DNA of 64,000 bases from Corallococcus silvisoli. Lineage in GTDB: Bacteria > Myxococcota > Myxococcia > Myxococcales > Myxococcaceae. Below, in pieces: positions 1-8,074 of this stretch (the stretch's first letter is position 1; each line of letters opens with the position of its first letter). The notes beneath the pieces were generated by a model. It was not told where the DNA came from. It searched no databases and worked only from the letters and a program-made list of their open reading frames with translations. The position numbers and the translations under genes are program-made. Location: NCBI RefSeq assembly GCF_009909145.1, contig NZ_JAAAPJ010000008.1, positions 124,001-188,000 of the forward strand. The letters run 5' to 3'.

Positions 1-14
1 GCTGCTGACTTCAA

Positions 15-425
15 CTACTTCGTTTTCCTGACCGGCTTGCTGTCGGGCTTCTTCGCCGGCTTCGTCGTCCCCTGCAGCGGGACGACGTAGATGCGAACTT
101 CCTCGTTCGCTTCGTAAATATTCAGCCCCTCGAAGTTCTTCCCCGACGGGTTGGAGATGTGCACGGCCTTGATGCCCGGCTGGTTGACGATCGACCGCCT
201 CGGGTAGCTCGAGGCTGGGTAGATGTTCTTGTAGTAGTCGAGCGTCGCCTCGAAATCACGCGACGCCCGGTACCTGTTCTCGCCCACCTTCTGGGCACCA
301 TCCGGAATCTGGGCGCCGTTCACCACCTCGGCGCCCGAGGCCGTTGCCCAGAGGGCCAGCAGCACCACCCCGAGCGGGCGCGCCTTATAGAAATGGGGTC
401 GCAGGCTGTCAAGCGGTCGCGTCAT
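15..425 (-). CDS. small exported protein of unknown function
   Basis: I do not recognise this 136-residue protein. The reading frame is open further upstream, but that extension would run into the 3' end of gltX and is Arg/Gly-rich. I therefore chose the ATG at 425, which puts a hydrophobic stretch (LGVVLLALWATASGA) at residues 18-32, just right for a signal peptide. The mature part is short, with a DYYKNIYP segment and a basic Lys/Pro/Ser tail (KPAKKPDSKP). It lies 46 nt downstream of gltX on the same strand and may be co-transcribed with it. Periplasmic or outer-surface location is inferred from the signal peptide only. Confidence 0.6.
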   Translation of the reverse strand: MTRPLDSLRPHFYKARPLGVVLLALWATASGAEVVNGAQIPDGAQKVGENRYRASRDFEATLDYYKNIYPASSYPRRSIVNQPGIKAVHISNPSGKNFEGLNIYEANEEVRIYVVPLQGTTKPAKKPDSKPVRKTK

Positions 426-471
426 CGCCGGCCAAGATAGGGCCCGGCGCCGTCCGCGTCCACCGACAATC

Positions 472-1917
472 TCACCCGCCGCGGGCCAGCGCCGCGTCGA
501 TGCGCCGGAGGGCTTCATCGCGCCCCACGAGCAGCAGCGTCTCCCCGATGCCGGGGCTGGTGGTGTTGCCGGTGATGGCCACGCGCAGCGGCTGGGCCAC
601 CTTGCCCATGCCCACCTGGGCGGACTCGCTCACCGCCTTCACCACGCCGTCCAGCGGCTCCACGGTCCACTCGGGCAGCGCGGCCAGCTTCTCCCGGGCC
701 TGGCGCAGGAGGCCCAGCGAGTCGCCGCTCAGGTGCTTGGCGGCGGCCTTCTCATCCAGGGTGACGCCGGTGCGGAAGTAGATGGACGCGGTGTTCGCCA
801 TCTCGTCCAGCGTGCGCGAGCGCTCCCGCAGCGCGAGCACCAGCGGCTCCAGGCGCGCGTCGCCCTTCACCTGGAAGCCTCGGGCCTCCAGGAAGGGCGT
901 CAGCCGCTCCGCGACCACGGACGGCGGCAGCAGCTTGAACCACTGCTGGTTGAGCCACTGGAGCTTCTCCGGGTTCCAGACGCCGGACGTGCTGCCCACG
1001 CCGTCGAAGTCGAACCACTCCACCATCTGCTCGCGGGTGATGACCTCGTCGTTGCCGTGGCTCCAGCCCAGGCGGATGACGAAGTTGAGCAGCGCCTCCG
1101 GCATGATGCCCGTGCGCGCGTGCAGCATCACGTCCGCCTCCGGGTGCTTGCGCTTGGAGAGCTTCTCCCGGTCCGGTCCCAGGATGAGCGGCAGGTGCGC
1201 GAAGTCCGGCGGCGTCCAGCCCAGCGCCTGGTAGAGCATCAGCTGGGGGAACGTGGAGTTCACGTGCTCCTGGCCGCGCGACACCAGGGTGATGTCCATC
1301 AGGTGGTCGTCGATGACGCAGCCGAAGTTGTAGAGCGGGATGCCGTCCGCGCGCATCATCACCCAGTCATCCAGGTCCGAGTACGGCTTGGAGATGACGC
1401 CCAGCACCTTGTCGTCGAACGACGCGGTCCCCTCGCCGGAGGGCATGCGGAAGCGGATGACCGCGTCCTCCAGTTTCTTGCCGGCGGGCGGGGCCTTGAG
1501 GTCGTGGCAGGTGCCCTCGTAGCGGTAGGCGCGGTTCTCCTTCTCCGCCACGGCACGGCGCTCGGCGATCTCCTCGCGGGTGCAGTAGCACCGGAAGGCC
1601 TTGCCCTGGGAGATGAGCTGCTCGGCGTGCGCCCGGTAGGTGTCCAGCCGCTGGGTCTGGAAGTAGGGGCCGTACTTCGGGTCCTCCTTGCCGGGACCTT
1701 CATCCCAGTCCAGGCCCAGCCAGTTCAGGCCGTCCAGGATGGCCTTGACGGACTCCGGGGTGGAGCGCTCCTGGTCCGTGTCCTCGACGCGCAGGATGAA
1801 CGTGCCGCCGTAGCGCCGTGCGTAGAGGTAGTTGAAGAGCGCCGTGCGAGCGCCTCCGATGTGGAGGTATCCAGTAGGCGACGGAGCGAAGCGGACGCGG
1901 GGTTTGGATGAAGCCAT
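472..1917 (-). CDS. gltX: glutamyl-tRNA synthetase
   Basis: Class I aminoacyl-tRNA synthetase (481 aa, normal bacterial length) that charges tRNA-Glu in the cytoplasm. The N-terminus reads RFAPSPTGYLHIGGARTAL, holding the class I HIGH-type signature HIGG. The second ATP-binding signature appears as KLSKRKH in the middle of the protein (KMSKS loop). A Cys-containing insert (CYCTREE) is seen near residue 108. The C-terminal third is the helical anticodon-binding domain. The ATG at 1917 places the catalytic domain right at the N-terminus as expected. An 88-nt intergenic region separates it from the divergent gene at 2006. The call is secure; whether it is discriminating or also charges tRNA-Gln cannot be told from sequence alone. 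Confidence 0.97.
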   Translation of the reverse strand: MASSKPRVRFAPSPTGYLHIGGARTALFNYLYARRYGGTFILRVEDTDQERSTPESVKAILDGLNWLGLDWDEGPGKEDPKYGPYFQTQRLDTYRAHAEQLISQGKAFRCYCTREEIAERRAVAEKENRAYRYEGTCHDLKAPPAGKKLEDAVIRFRMPSGEGTASFDDKVLGVISKPYSDLDDWVMMRADGIPLYNFGCVIDDHLMDITLVSRGQEHVNSTFPQLMLYQALGWTPPDFAHLPLILGPDREKLSKRKHPEADVMLHARTGIMPEALLNFVIRLGWSHGNDEVITREQMVEWFDFDGVGSTSGVWNPEKLQWLNQQWFKLLPPSVVAERLTPFLEARGFQVKGDARLEPLVLALRERSRTLDEMANTASIYFRTGVTLDEKAAAKHLSGDSLGLLRQAREKLAALPEWTVEPLDGVVKAVSESAQVGMGKVAQPLRVAITGNTTSPGIGETLLLVGRDEALRRIDAALARGG

Positions 1918-2005
1918 GGGCAGGCGGGCGATAGCAGGACGGGGACACGAGGGTCAACGCAAGCCGCCCGCTTGAGGTTAGGCTGCGCGCCCAAGGAGAC
2001 TTTCC

Positions 2006-2587
2006 ATGCCGATTCGACACGCAGTTCGCACGCTGGTGCTGGTCGCCCTGCTCGGGGGGCTGCCGGTGGGGGCCACCACGATGCTGCGCGCGGACCTGCC
2101 CCAGATGGCGCAGACGTCCGACGCGGTGGTGCAGGGGGTCGTCCGGCGCGTGCAGAGCCGCTGGAGCGGTGACAATCGCCGCATCGTCACCGACGTGGAG
2201 ATCCAGGTGACGGAGTCGCTCAAGGGGCAGCCCGGCGGCACGGTGCTCGTCACCCAGCTGGGAGGCCGGGTGGGGGACATCGGGCAGGTGGTGAGCGGCC
2301 TGGCGTCGTTCTCCGAGGGCGAGGAGGTCGTCGTCTTCCTGGAGAAGCGGGGCGCGTCCGCGTTCCAGCTGTCGGGCATGGCGCAGGGCAAGTACCAGGT
2401 GCAGCGCGCCGGGCCGAGCGCGATGGCGGTGCCGGCGCCCACCGGCGACGCGGTGCTCATCGACCCGAAGACGCGGCAGGAGACCGTGTCGTCCGCGCAG
2501 ACGCTGTCGCTGGAGGAGCTGAAGGCCGCCGTGCGCGCGGCGCTCCAGGCGCAGCAGGCCGCGCCCGCGAAGAAGGGGGCGAAGTGA
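2006..2587 (+). CDS. exported protein, first gene of a metalloprotease operon
   Basis: A 193-residue protein with an N-terminal signal peptide (RTLVLVALLGGLPVGATT). The mature region looks like a compact beta-rich domain: SDAVVQGVVRRVQSRW, then DVEIQVTESLKGQPG, then GEEVVVFLEKRG. I recall comparable small exported proteins of unknown function beside matrixin genes in myxobacteria, but I cannot name a family. Its stop overlaps the start of the following protease gene, so the two are probably translationally coupled. A partner, chaperone or inhibitor role for the downstream proteases is plausible from context but is only inference. The C-terminus is Ala/Lys-rich (QAAPAKKGAK). Confidence 0.75.
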   Translation: MPIRHAVRTLVLVALLGGLPVGATTMLRADLPQMAQTSDAVVQGVVRRVQSRWSGDNRRIVTDVEIQVTESLKGQPGGTVLVTQLGGRVGDIGQVVSGLASFSEGEEVVVFLEKRGASAFQLSGMAQGKYQVQRAGPSAMAVPAPTGDAVLIDPKTRQETVSSAQTLSLEELKAAVRAALQAQQAAPAKKGAK

Positions 2588-3471
2588 TGGGCGCGCTCGC
2601 GTCGTGGGTGGTGATGGCGGCGGTGCTGGGCCAGAGCTCCGCGCCCTATGTCCGCAGCCGCGTGACGCCCGGGGATGCCTCCACGCAGTGCCTGTATTGG
2701 ACGCAGTCGCGCGTCACCTGGCAGCAGAGCACCGTGGGCAACCCGAAGATGACGAACCACACGGAGTTCGACGCCATCTCCCGCTCGTTCCAGAGCTGGC
2801 AGAACATCTTCGCCACCTGCGGCAACCTGTCGCTGGTGGAGGGCCCGCGCGTGGACAGCCGGACGGTGGGCTACAACCGCACGGGCGACAACATCAACCT
2901 CACCCTGTTCCGGGCGCGCGGCTGTCGCGACGTGGTGCCCGCCGGCGATGCCTGTTTCACCCAGGACACGTGCGCGAACACGTACGACTGCTGGGATGAC
3001 AGCGACGGCACCATCGCCATCACGCTCACCACCTACGACGAGCGCACGGGCGTCGTGTACGACTCCGACATCTCCTTCAACGCCGCGCGCTTCAACTTCA
3101 CCACGGGCAACGGCGGACCGTGCGGCATCGTGGCCACGCCGGACTGCGTGGAGACGGACGTGCAGAACACGGCCACGCACGAGGTGGGTCACTTCGTGGG
3201 CCTGGACCATACGCAGGCGCAAGGCTCGACGATGAACCCCAGCGCCCCGCCGGGTGAGACGTCCAAGCGCACCATCGACTCCGGCTCGCAGAGCTTCGTG
3301 TGCGCCGCGTACCCGAAGGGCAGCGCGAGCCAGCCCTGCATTCCGCTGACGAACCCGGGAGGGTCCGGGAACAGCGGCGGTGGTTGCGCCACGGCGTCGG
3401 GAGGGCTGGCGGCGCTGCCGCTGCTGGCCGCCGCCTCGCTGCTGGCGCGTCGCCGCCGGGGGGCGCGGTGA
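2587..3471 (+). CDS. matrixin-family zinc metalloprotease with MYXO-CTERM tail
   Basis: Secreted metzincin protease (294 aa from the ATG at 2587; a GTG three bases earlier is possible). It carries the HExxHxxGxxH zinc motif as HEVGHFVGLDH, followed by the downstream Met-turn-like STMNP. The N-terminus has a weak signal peptide (ASWVVMAAVLGQSS). Multiple Cys residues suggest disulfides. The last 30 residues have the MYXO-CTERM layout: a Gly/Ser linker, a Cys (GGGCATASGG), a hydrophobic helix and a terminal Arg cluster (RRRRGAR). That predicts myxosortase processing and surface anchoring or release. It overlaps the genes on both sides by 1-4 nt, giving a three-gene coupled unit with 2006 and 3468. 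Confidence 0.88.
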   Translation: MGALASWVVMAAVLGQSSAPYVRSRVTPGDASTQCLYWTQSRVTWQQSTVGNPKMTNHTEFDAISRSFQSWQNIFATCGNLSLVEGPRVDSRTVGYNRTGDNINLTLFRARGCRDVVPAGDACFTQDTCANTYDCWDDSDGTIAITLTTYDERTGVVYDSDISFNAARFNFTTGNGGPCGIVATPDCVETDVQNTATHEVGHFVGLDHTQAQGSTMNPSAPPGETSKRTIDSGSQSFVCAAYPKGSASQPCIPLTNPGGSGNSGGGCATASGGLAALPLLAAASLLARRRRGAR

Positions 3472-4439
3472 GCCGTCGCCTGCTGCTCCTGGGATGGCTG
3501 TTGTGCGCGGGAGCCGCGGGCGCGCAGCAGGACTACAGGCGCACGCTCGTGCCGGGTCGGCCGCTGTGCCTCGTGTGGCCGGGCCGCGACTACGTCTACC
3601 ACCTGGATGCCGCCGGCAGCTCGCGCACGCCCGGAGACACGGAGGTCGCCGCCATCGAGGCCGCGTTCGACGCGTGGCGGGCGCTGTCCGCGACGTGCAG
3701 CGACTACCGCTTCATCCGGGGCGAGGACTGGAAGCTGCCGGTCGCCGTGGGCTACGACCAGGAACACCCCTTCGACAACTACAACGTCATCACCTTCCGC
3801 GAGCGCAACTGCCAGGACGTGGCCCCCGCGGACGACGTGTGTTGGCAGGAGGAGACGTGCGGCAATGTCTATCAATGCTGGGCGCACGGGGGCGCCACCA
3901 TTGGGCTCACCACGTCCTCGTTCAGCTTCAAGGACGGGCGCGTGGTGGACGCGGACATCGAGCTCAACGCCGCGCAGTCGGACTACGGCCCCGGCTTCCT
4001 CTTCACCACCGTCAACGGTCCTCCGTGCGAAGGCACGCTGTCCACCGACTGCGTCGCCACGGACGTGCAGAACACGATGACGCATGAGATTGGCCACGTC
4101 ATCGGGCTGGACCACGTCTTCTCCGCGGGCTCCACCATGGAAGCCACCGCTTCGCTGGGGGAGACCTCCAAACGCGTCATCGACGCGGGCTCCGCGGCCG
4201 GCTTCTGCGCCACCTATCCGCGCGGCCTGCCGCCCACCCAGTGCCGCACCCCGGTGGACCCGGGCCTCAAGCTGGTGGCGGACGGGAAGGGCACCGGCTG
4301 CGACGCCTCCTCCGGGGGACCGGCCCTGGCCGCTGGGCTGCTCTGGGCCGCGGGGGGCCTCCGGCGGCGCCGGAGCAGGCGGGCAACGGGTCCGCTGGCC
4401 GGCCCTCTTGCCGCTGCCCCGGGCAGCACTCGCGGTTAG
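3468..4439 (+). CDS. second matrixin-family metalloprotease with MYXO-CTERM tail
   Basis: Paralogue of the preceding gene (323 aa). I start it at the GTG at 3468 (GTGA overlap with the upstream stop), because this gives a clean signal peptide (RRLLLLGWLLCAGAAGAQQ). The frame is open upstream only as a shadow of the previous gene. The zinc site is HEIGHVIGLDH, followed by STME. The two paralogues share blocks such as ATDVQNT/ETDVQNT and the GETSKR segment after the zinc site. The C-terminus has a Cys (GTGCDASSGG), a hydrophobic helix and an Arg run (LRRRRSRR), then about 17 further residues. The tail beyond the Arg cluster is longer than usual for MYXO-CTERM. Extracellular proteolysis is the expected role; the substrate is unknown. 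Confidence 0.86.
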   Translation: MSRRLLLLGWLLCAGAAGAQQDYRRTLVPGRPLCLVWPGRDYVYHLDAAGSSRTPGDTEVAAIEAAFDAWRALSATCSDYRFIRGEDWKLPVAVGYDQEHPFDNYNVITFRERNCQDVAPADDVCWQEETCGNVYQCWAHGGATIGLTTSSFSFKDGRVVDADIELNAAQSDYGPGFLFTTVNGPPCEGTLSTDCVATDVQNTMTHEIGHVIGLDHVFSAGSTMEATASLGETSKRVIDAGSAAGFCATYPRGLPPTQCRTPVDPGLKLVADGKGTGCDASSGGPALAAGLLWAAGGLRRRRSRRATGPLAGPLAAAPGSTRG

Positions 4440-4448
4440 ACTGTCCGC

Positions 4449-5168
4449 GTGGCTGTCGCCTTCTTCGACCTGGACCGGACGCTGCTCGCCGCCAACTCCG
4501 CGTCGCTCTGGGTGCGCCGCGAGCTGGCGCTGGGCCACATCTCCCGCTGGCAGGCCCTGCGCGCCAGCGTGCTCCTCGCGCGCTATCACCTGGGCTTCGT
4601 GGCCATGCAGGACGTGCTGCTGCGCGCCACGGCCCTGCTCACCGGCTCCGACGCGAAGGACCTGGAGGCGCGCTCGGCGGACTTCTACGCGGAGGCCGTG
4701 CGGGGCCGGTACCGGCCGGGGGCCCTGCAGGCCCTGGAGGCCCACCGTGCGGCGGGGGACCGGCTGGTGCTCCTGACGTCGTCCTCGGGCTACCTGTCCG
4801 ACCTGGTGGCGCGCGAGCTGCGCCTGGACGGCGTGCTCTGCAACCGCTTCGAGGTGGACTCGGCGGGCCGCCATACCGGGCGCCCGCTGGGGGAGGTCTG
4901 CTTCGGCGAGGGCAAGCGGCTCTACGCGGAGGCCACCGCGAAGGAGGCAGGCGTCGCGCTGTCCGCATGCGCCTTCTACACGGACTCGTATTCGGACCTG
5001 CCGGTGCTTCGGGTGGTGGGGCGCCCGGTGGTCGTGAACCCCGACCACCGCCTGCGCCGCGAGGCCCGGCGGCAGGGCTGGCCGGTGGTGGACTGGGGCG
5101 TGCCTTCTGGAGGCGCCGCCCCTTCCGTCCCACCGTCGCCGCCGCTGCTGCCCTCCACCGGCCCCTAA
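4449..5168 (+). CDS. HAD-IB family phosphatase (SerB-like)
   Basis: A 239-residue haloacid-dehalogenase-superfamily hydrolase. Motif I is FFDLDRTLL at residues 5-13, with the DxD nucleophile/acid pair. Motif II is LLTSSSGYL. The motif III/IV region is FYTDSYSDLPVL near residue 176, the DSxxD pattern of subfamily IB phosphoserine-phosphatase-like enzymes. The start is a GTG 9 nt after the previous stop, so it may be the last gene of the protease operon, although its predicted cytoplasmic phosphatase activity does not obviously relate to proteolysis. The true substrate is unknown; subfamily IB also includes lysophosphatidate and phosphoethanolamine phosphatases. The C-terminal 30 residues are Pro/Ser-rich and probably disordered. 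Confidence 0.82.
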   Translation: MAVAFFDLDRTLLAANSASLWVRRELALGHISRWQALRASVLLARYHLGFVAMQDVLLRATALLTGSDAKDLEARSADFYAEAVRGRYRPGALQALEAHRAAGDRLVLLTSSSGYLSDLVARELRLDGVLCNRFEVDSAGRHTGRPLGEVCFGEGKRLYAEATAKEAGVALSACAFYTDSYSDLPVLRVVGRPVVVNPDHRLRREARRQGWPVVDWGVPSGGAAPSVPPSPPLLPSTGP

Positions 5169-5196
5169 GGGCAGTGGAGGACGCGGTGCCGCTGTC

Positions 5197-7263
5197 TCAG
5201 CGGCGCGGCGCGACGAGCCGCATGGTGAACGTGTAGTCCACGTTCGTCGCGCGGCCCTGGTACTGGATGGGCTTGTAGACGCGGGACTGGAGCGAGTCGA
5301 GCACCGCCCGGTCCATGTGCTGCACCATCTTCAGGATGCGGCAGTTCTCCACGCGGCCCTTGGTGGTGATGGTGCAGCGCACCGCGACCAGGCCCTCGGC
5401 CTTGGTGGCCAGCGCCTCGCGCGAATAGGAGATGTCCCGGCCCTCCTCCAACAGCACCGGGCGCTCCATGGCCTCGTTGAAGGGGACGACGGCGTTGGGG
5501 TCGACGGGCGCGAGCGCGCCGGTGGTCAGCGACGGCACCGCGAGGCTGCCCACCGCGCTCACCTGCGCCGCCGCGGCCGACGAGCCCACCGCGCCCGCGG
5601 ACTTGTCCGTCGTCGTGGCGGGGACGACGGCGGTGCTGGGGGCGGTGGCCGGCGTCGCCTGCACCATCACCGGCGCGGCGAGTCCCCCCGGCGTCACCGG
5701 GGCCACGTTCTCGAAGTCCTCGGGCGTGGAGGCGGTGGCCAGGTCCACGCGGCTCTGGCGGTCGGAGCCGCCGCGGCGCTTGGTCATCTTCTGCGACAGC
5801 ACCACCTCGCCGGAGCCGCCGGTGACCACGGTCTCCGTCTGGTAGCCCTCCAGCACGAAGGACAGCTCCGCGGTGATGCTGCCCTCGGTGCCCAGGGGCA
5901 GCTCCAGGACGAAGGGCGTCACGCCACGCTCCTTGCCCTTGTAGAAGACGCGCGCGCCAGACGGCTGGCTCATCAGCCGGAAGCGCACCTTGCCCGGAGC
6001 GGGCGCCGTCGTCGGGGCCTCCGCCACGGGGGCCTGCTGGGCGGGTGCCGCCACGGGCGCCGCGGGCGCCGCGGCCTTCTCCTCCGGACCGCCGCGCAGG
6101 AAGAACAGCGTCACGCCCACGAGGCCCGCCACCAGCACGCCGCCCATGCCGCCCATCAGGAGCGTGCGCTGGCGCGCGCGCTGCACGTCCGCCGGCACCT
6201 CCACGCTGATGTCCACCGCGAGCCCACCGTCCGCGGGCTCCGCGTTGCCCACGTTGGCGAACAGCGGCGACGCGTACGGGCCCGTCGTCGGGGGAGAGGG
6301 GTAGGGGCCCGTGGTCGTCGCGCCGCCCAGCCGGCGGAACACGCCGCTGTTGCCGCCCGCGGCCATGTGCGCCTCGCGCAGGCCTTCCAGCAACTCGTCC
6401 ATCGTCTGGAAGCGCCGGACCGGGTCCTTCTCCAGGCAGCGGCGCACCACCAGCTCGATTTCGGCCGGCACCGCGATGTCCGGGCGCACGGCCTGGAAGG
6501 TGGGAGGCGGCTCCTTGTAGTGGGCGAAGATGAGCTCGATGTGGTCGCGCGCGATGAAGGGCGGCCGTCCCATCAGCATCTGGAACAGCATGATGCCCAG
6601 CGAGTACACGTCGCTCCGCGCGTCCGCCACGTTGCGCGCCTGCTCCGGCGCCATGTACTGCGGAGAGCCCAGGAACGTGCCGTTCTGGGTGATTTCGGGG
6701 CTGACCGGCCCCTCCTGCGGCGCCACCGACTTCACGAGGCCGAAGTCCAGGACCTTCACCAGGTCCTGATCGGACTCGTTGAGGATCATGATGTTCGCGG
6801 GCTTCAGGTCGCGGTGGATGATGCCCAGGCTGTGCGCCTCGCGCAGGGAGCGGCACACCTGCTGCGCCACCGACACCGCGCGCGCCCACGGGAGCGGACC
6901 TGCCTGGCCCAGCACCTGCGCGAGCGTGCGACCCTCCAGGTACTCCATCGCGATGTAGTAGATGCCGTCGTCCGTCTGCCCGTAGTCGATGACGGTGACG
7001 GTGTTGGGGTGCCGCAGCTTCGACGTCAGCGACGCCTCGCGCAGGAAGCGCTTCTGGAAGCCCGGGTCGCGGCTGCTCGGGAAGTTGGGGTTGAGCACCT
7101 TGAGCGCCACCACGCGCTCCAGCGGCGCCTGCAGGGCTCGGTAGACCTTGCCCATGCCTCCCACGCCCAGGGGTTCCAGAATGCTGAAGCGGCCGTTCAA
7201 CGTCCGGCCGATGAGCGGATCCGTTCCCGGGGCCTCAGGGCTCGGGGAATCGCTCTTGATCAT
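5197..7263 (-). CDS. membrane Ser/Thr protein kinase with PEGA-like and TonB-like C-terminal domains
   Basis: A 688-residue Hanks-type kinase. I use the ATG at 7263, which begins MIKSDSPSPE just before the kinase fold. Kinase landmarks: Gly loop GVGGMGKVY (33-41), catalytic Lys in VALKVL (K55), HRDLKPAN catalytic loop (H150-D152), DFG (D173) and APE (205-207). One transmembrane helix follows at about 368-389 (LMGGMGGVLVAGLVGVTLFFL). Beyond the membrane are an Ala/Pro linker, a PEGA-like beta domain (SQPSGARVFYKGKERG), a low-complexity segment and a C-terminal TonB-like domain (VAVRCTITTKGRVENCRIL ending in MRLVAPRR). The cytoplasmic kinase is thus linked through the inner membrane to a periplasmic TonB-type module. 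Divergent from the chemosensory operon. Confidence 0.93.
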   Translation of the reverse strand: MIKSDSPSPEAPGTDPLIGRTLNGRFSILEPLGVGGMGKVYRALQAPLERVVALKVLNPNFPSSRDPGFQKRFLREASLTSKLRHPNTVTVIDYGQTDDGIYYIAMEYLEGRTLAQVLGQAGPLPWARAVSVAQQVCRSLREAHSLGIIHRDLKPANIMILNESDQDLVKVLDFGLVKSVAPQEGPVSPEITQNGTFLGSPQYMAPEQARNVADARSDVYSLGIMLFQMLMGRPPFIARDHIELIFAHYKEPPPTFQAVRPDIAVPAEIELVVRRCLEKDPVRRFQTMDELLEGLREAHMAAGGNSGVFRRLGGATTTGPYPSPPTTGPYASPLFANVGNAEPADGGLAVDISVEVPADVQRARQRTLLMGGMGGVLVAGLVGVTLFFLRGGPEEKAAAPAAPVAAPAQQAPVAEAPTTAPAPGKVRFRLMSQPSGARVFYKGKERGVTPFVLELPLGTEGSITAELSFVLEGYQTETVVTGGSGEVVLSQKMTKRRGGSDRQSRVDLATASTPEDFENVAPVTPGGLAAPVMVQATPATAPSTAVVPATTTDKSAGAVGSSAAAAQVSAVGSLAVPSLTTGALAPVDPNAVVPFNEAMERPVLLEEGRDISYSREALATKAEGLVAVRCTITTKGRVENCRILKMVQHMDRAVLDSLQSRVYKPIQYQGRATNVDYTFTMRLVAPRR

Positions 7264-7510
7264 TCGTGTCCCCTCGATGCCGCGTGCAGCATGGTTTCTC
7301 CGGCAAAAGCAGCGTGCTTGCATCCAAGCACAACTCGCGGGTGGGGCGCACCCGGAGGGGGTCCGGAATCCACCACGTCGGGGCAAGCACGACCCTGGTC
7401 GCAGGGGTTGATGTGAGAACGGACCTTCCGGCTTGCCCGCATTGCGTTGGACGGGGTTCCCGGATTACGGTTTTTCTTCCTGTCCGTCGTGCGGCGGGCG
7501 GAGTTCCCTG

Positions 7511-8074
7511 ATGGCTGAAACCCCCAAAGTTCCCGTTCCCACCCATGCGCGCCGTGCCTCCGTGCAGCAGCGGTTGAGCGCGCTGGAGGTGGAGCAGAAC
7601 CAGCTGCGGCAGGAGCTGGTGTCGCTGCAAGGTGAAGTCCGCCTGCCCGGCCTCTATCTGACCGTGGAGGCAGGCAACACGACCGCGCTGGTGCCCGCGC
7701 GCCAGGTGCAGGAGGTGGTGCGGCTGGTGGCGTTGGATCCGCTGCCCGGCGCCCCCGTGCACGTGTCGGGGTCCTTCGTGTACCGGGGCAGTCCGGCGGT
7801 GGTGGTGGACGTGGCCCGGCTCCTGGGCGTCAAGCGCGTACCGGACCTGGATTCACTCCTGGTGGTGGTGGACGCGGGCCGCACGGTGGCGCTGCTGGTG
7901 GACCGGGTGAAGGACCTGGTGGAGACGCCGGTGCTGGTGGACGGCTCGCAGGGCGGCGAGGAAGCCCTCCCGTGGGACGGCACCGGGCTGATGGCGGGGC
8001 TGTGCCGCACGCCCGAGGGCCTGCGCCCGCTCCTGCGCACGAGCGCGATGCTGGCCGGGACGGAGGGCCTGTGA
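7511..8074 (+). CDS. cheW: CheW-like coupling protein (first gene of the che operon)
   Basis: A 187-residue protein with an N-terminal coiled-coil-prone stretch (RLSALEVEQNQLRQELVSLQGEV) and a C-terminal CheW/SH3-like fold (GLYLTVEAGNTTALVPARQV, then SGSFVYRGSPAVVVDVARLLG). The start is the ATG at 7511, preceded 7 nt upstream by GGAG; the frame is open earlier but that part looks non-coding. CheW links chemoreceptors to the CheA kinase. Its stop overlaps the cheR start (GTGA), indicating translational coupling. It is one of two CheW-domain genes in this operon, so the two may form different receptor arrays or positions within the array. Confidence 0.88.
   Translation: MAETPKVPVPTHARRASVQQRLSALEVEQNQLRQELVSLQGEVRLPGLYLTVEAGNTTALVPARQVQEVVRLVALDPLPGAPVHVSGSFVYRGSPAVVVDVARLLGVKRVPDLDSLLVVVDAGRTVALLVDRVKDLVETPVLVDGSQGGEEALPWDGTGLMAGLCRTPEGLRPLLRTSAMLAGTEGL

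Noticed and set aside
5165..6889. Alternative frame across the kinase gene
   Set aside because: Composition is Gly/Arg/Ala-rich shadow of the true frame, which contains all kinase motifs.
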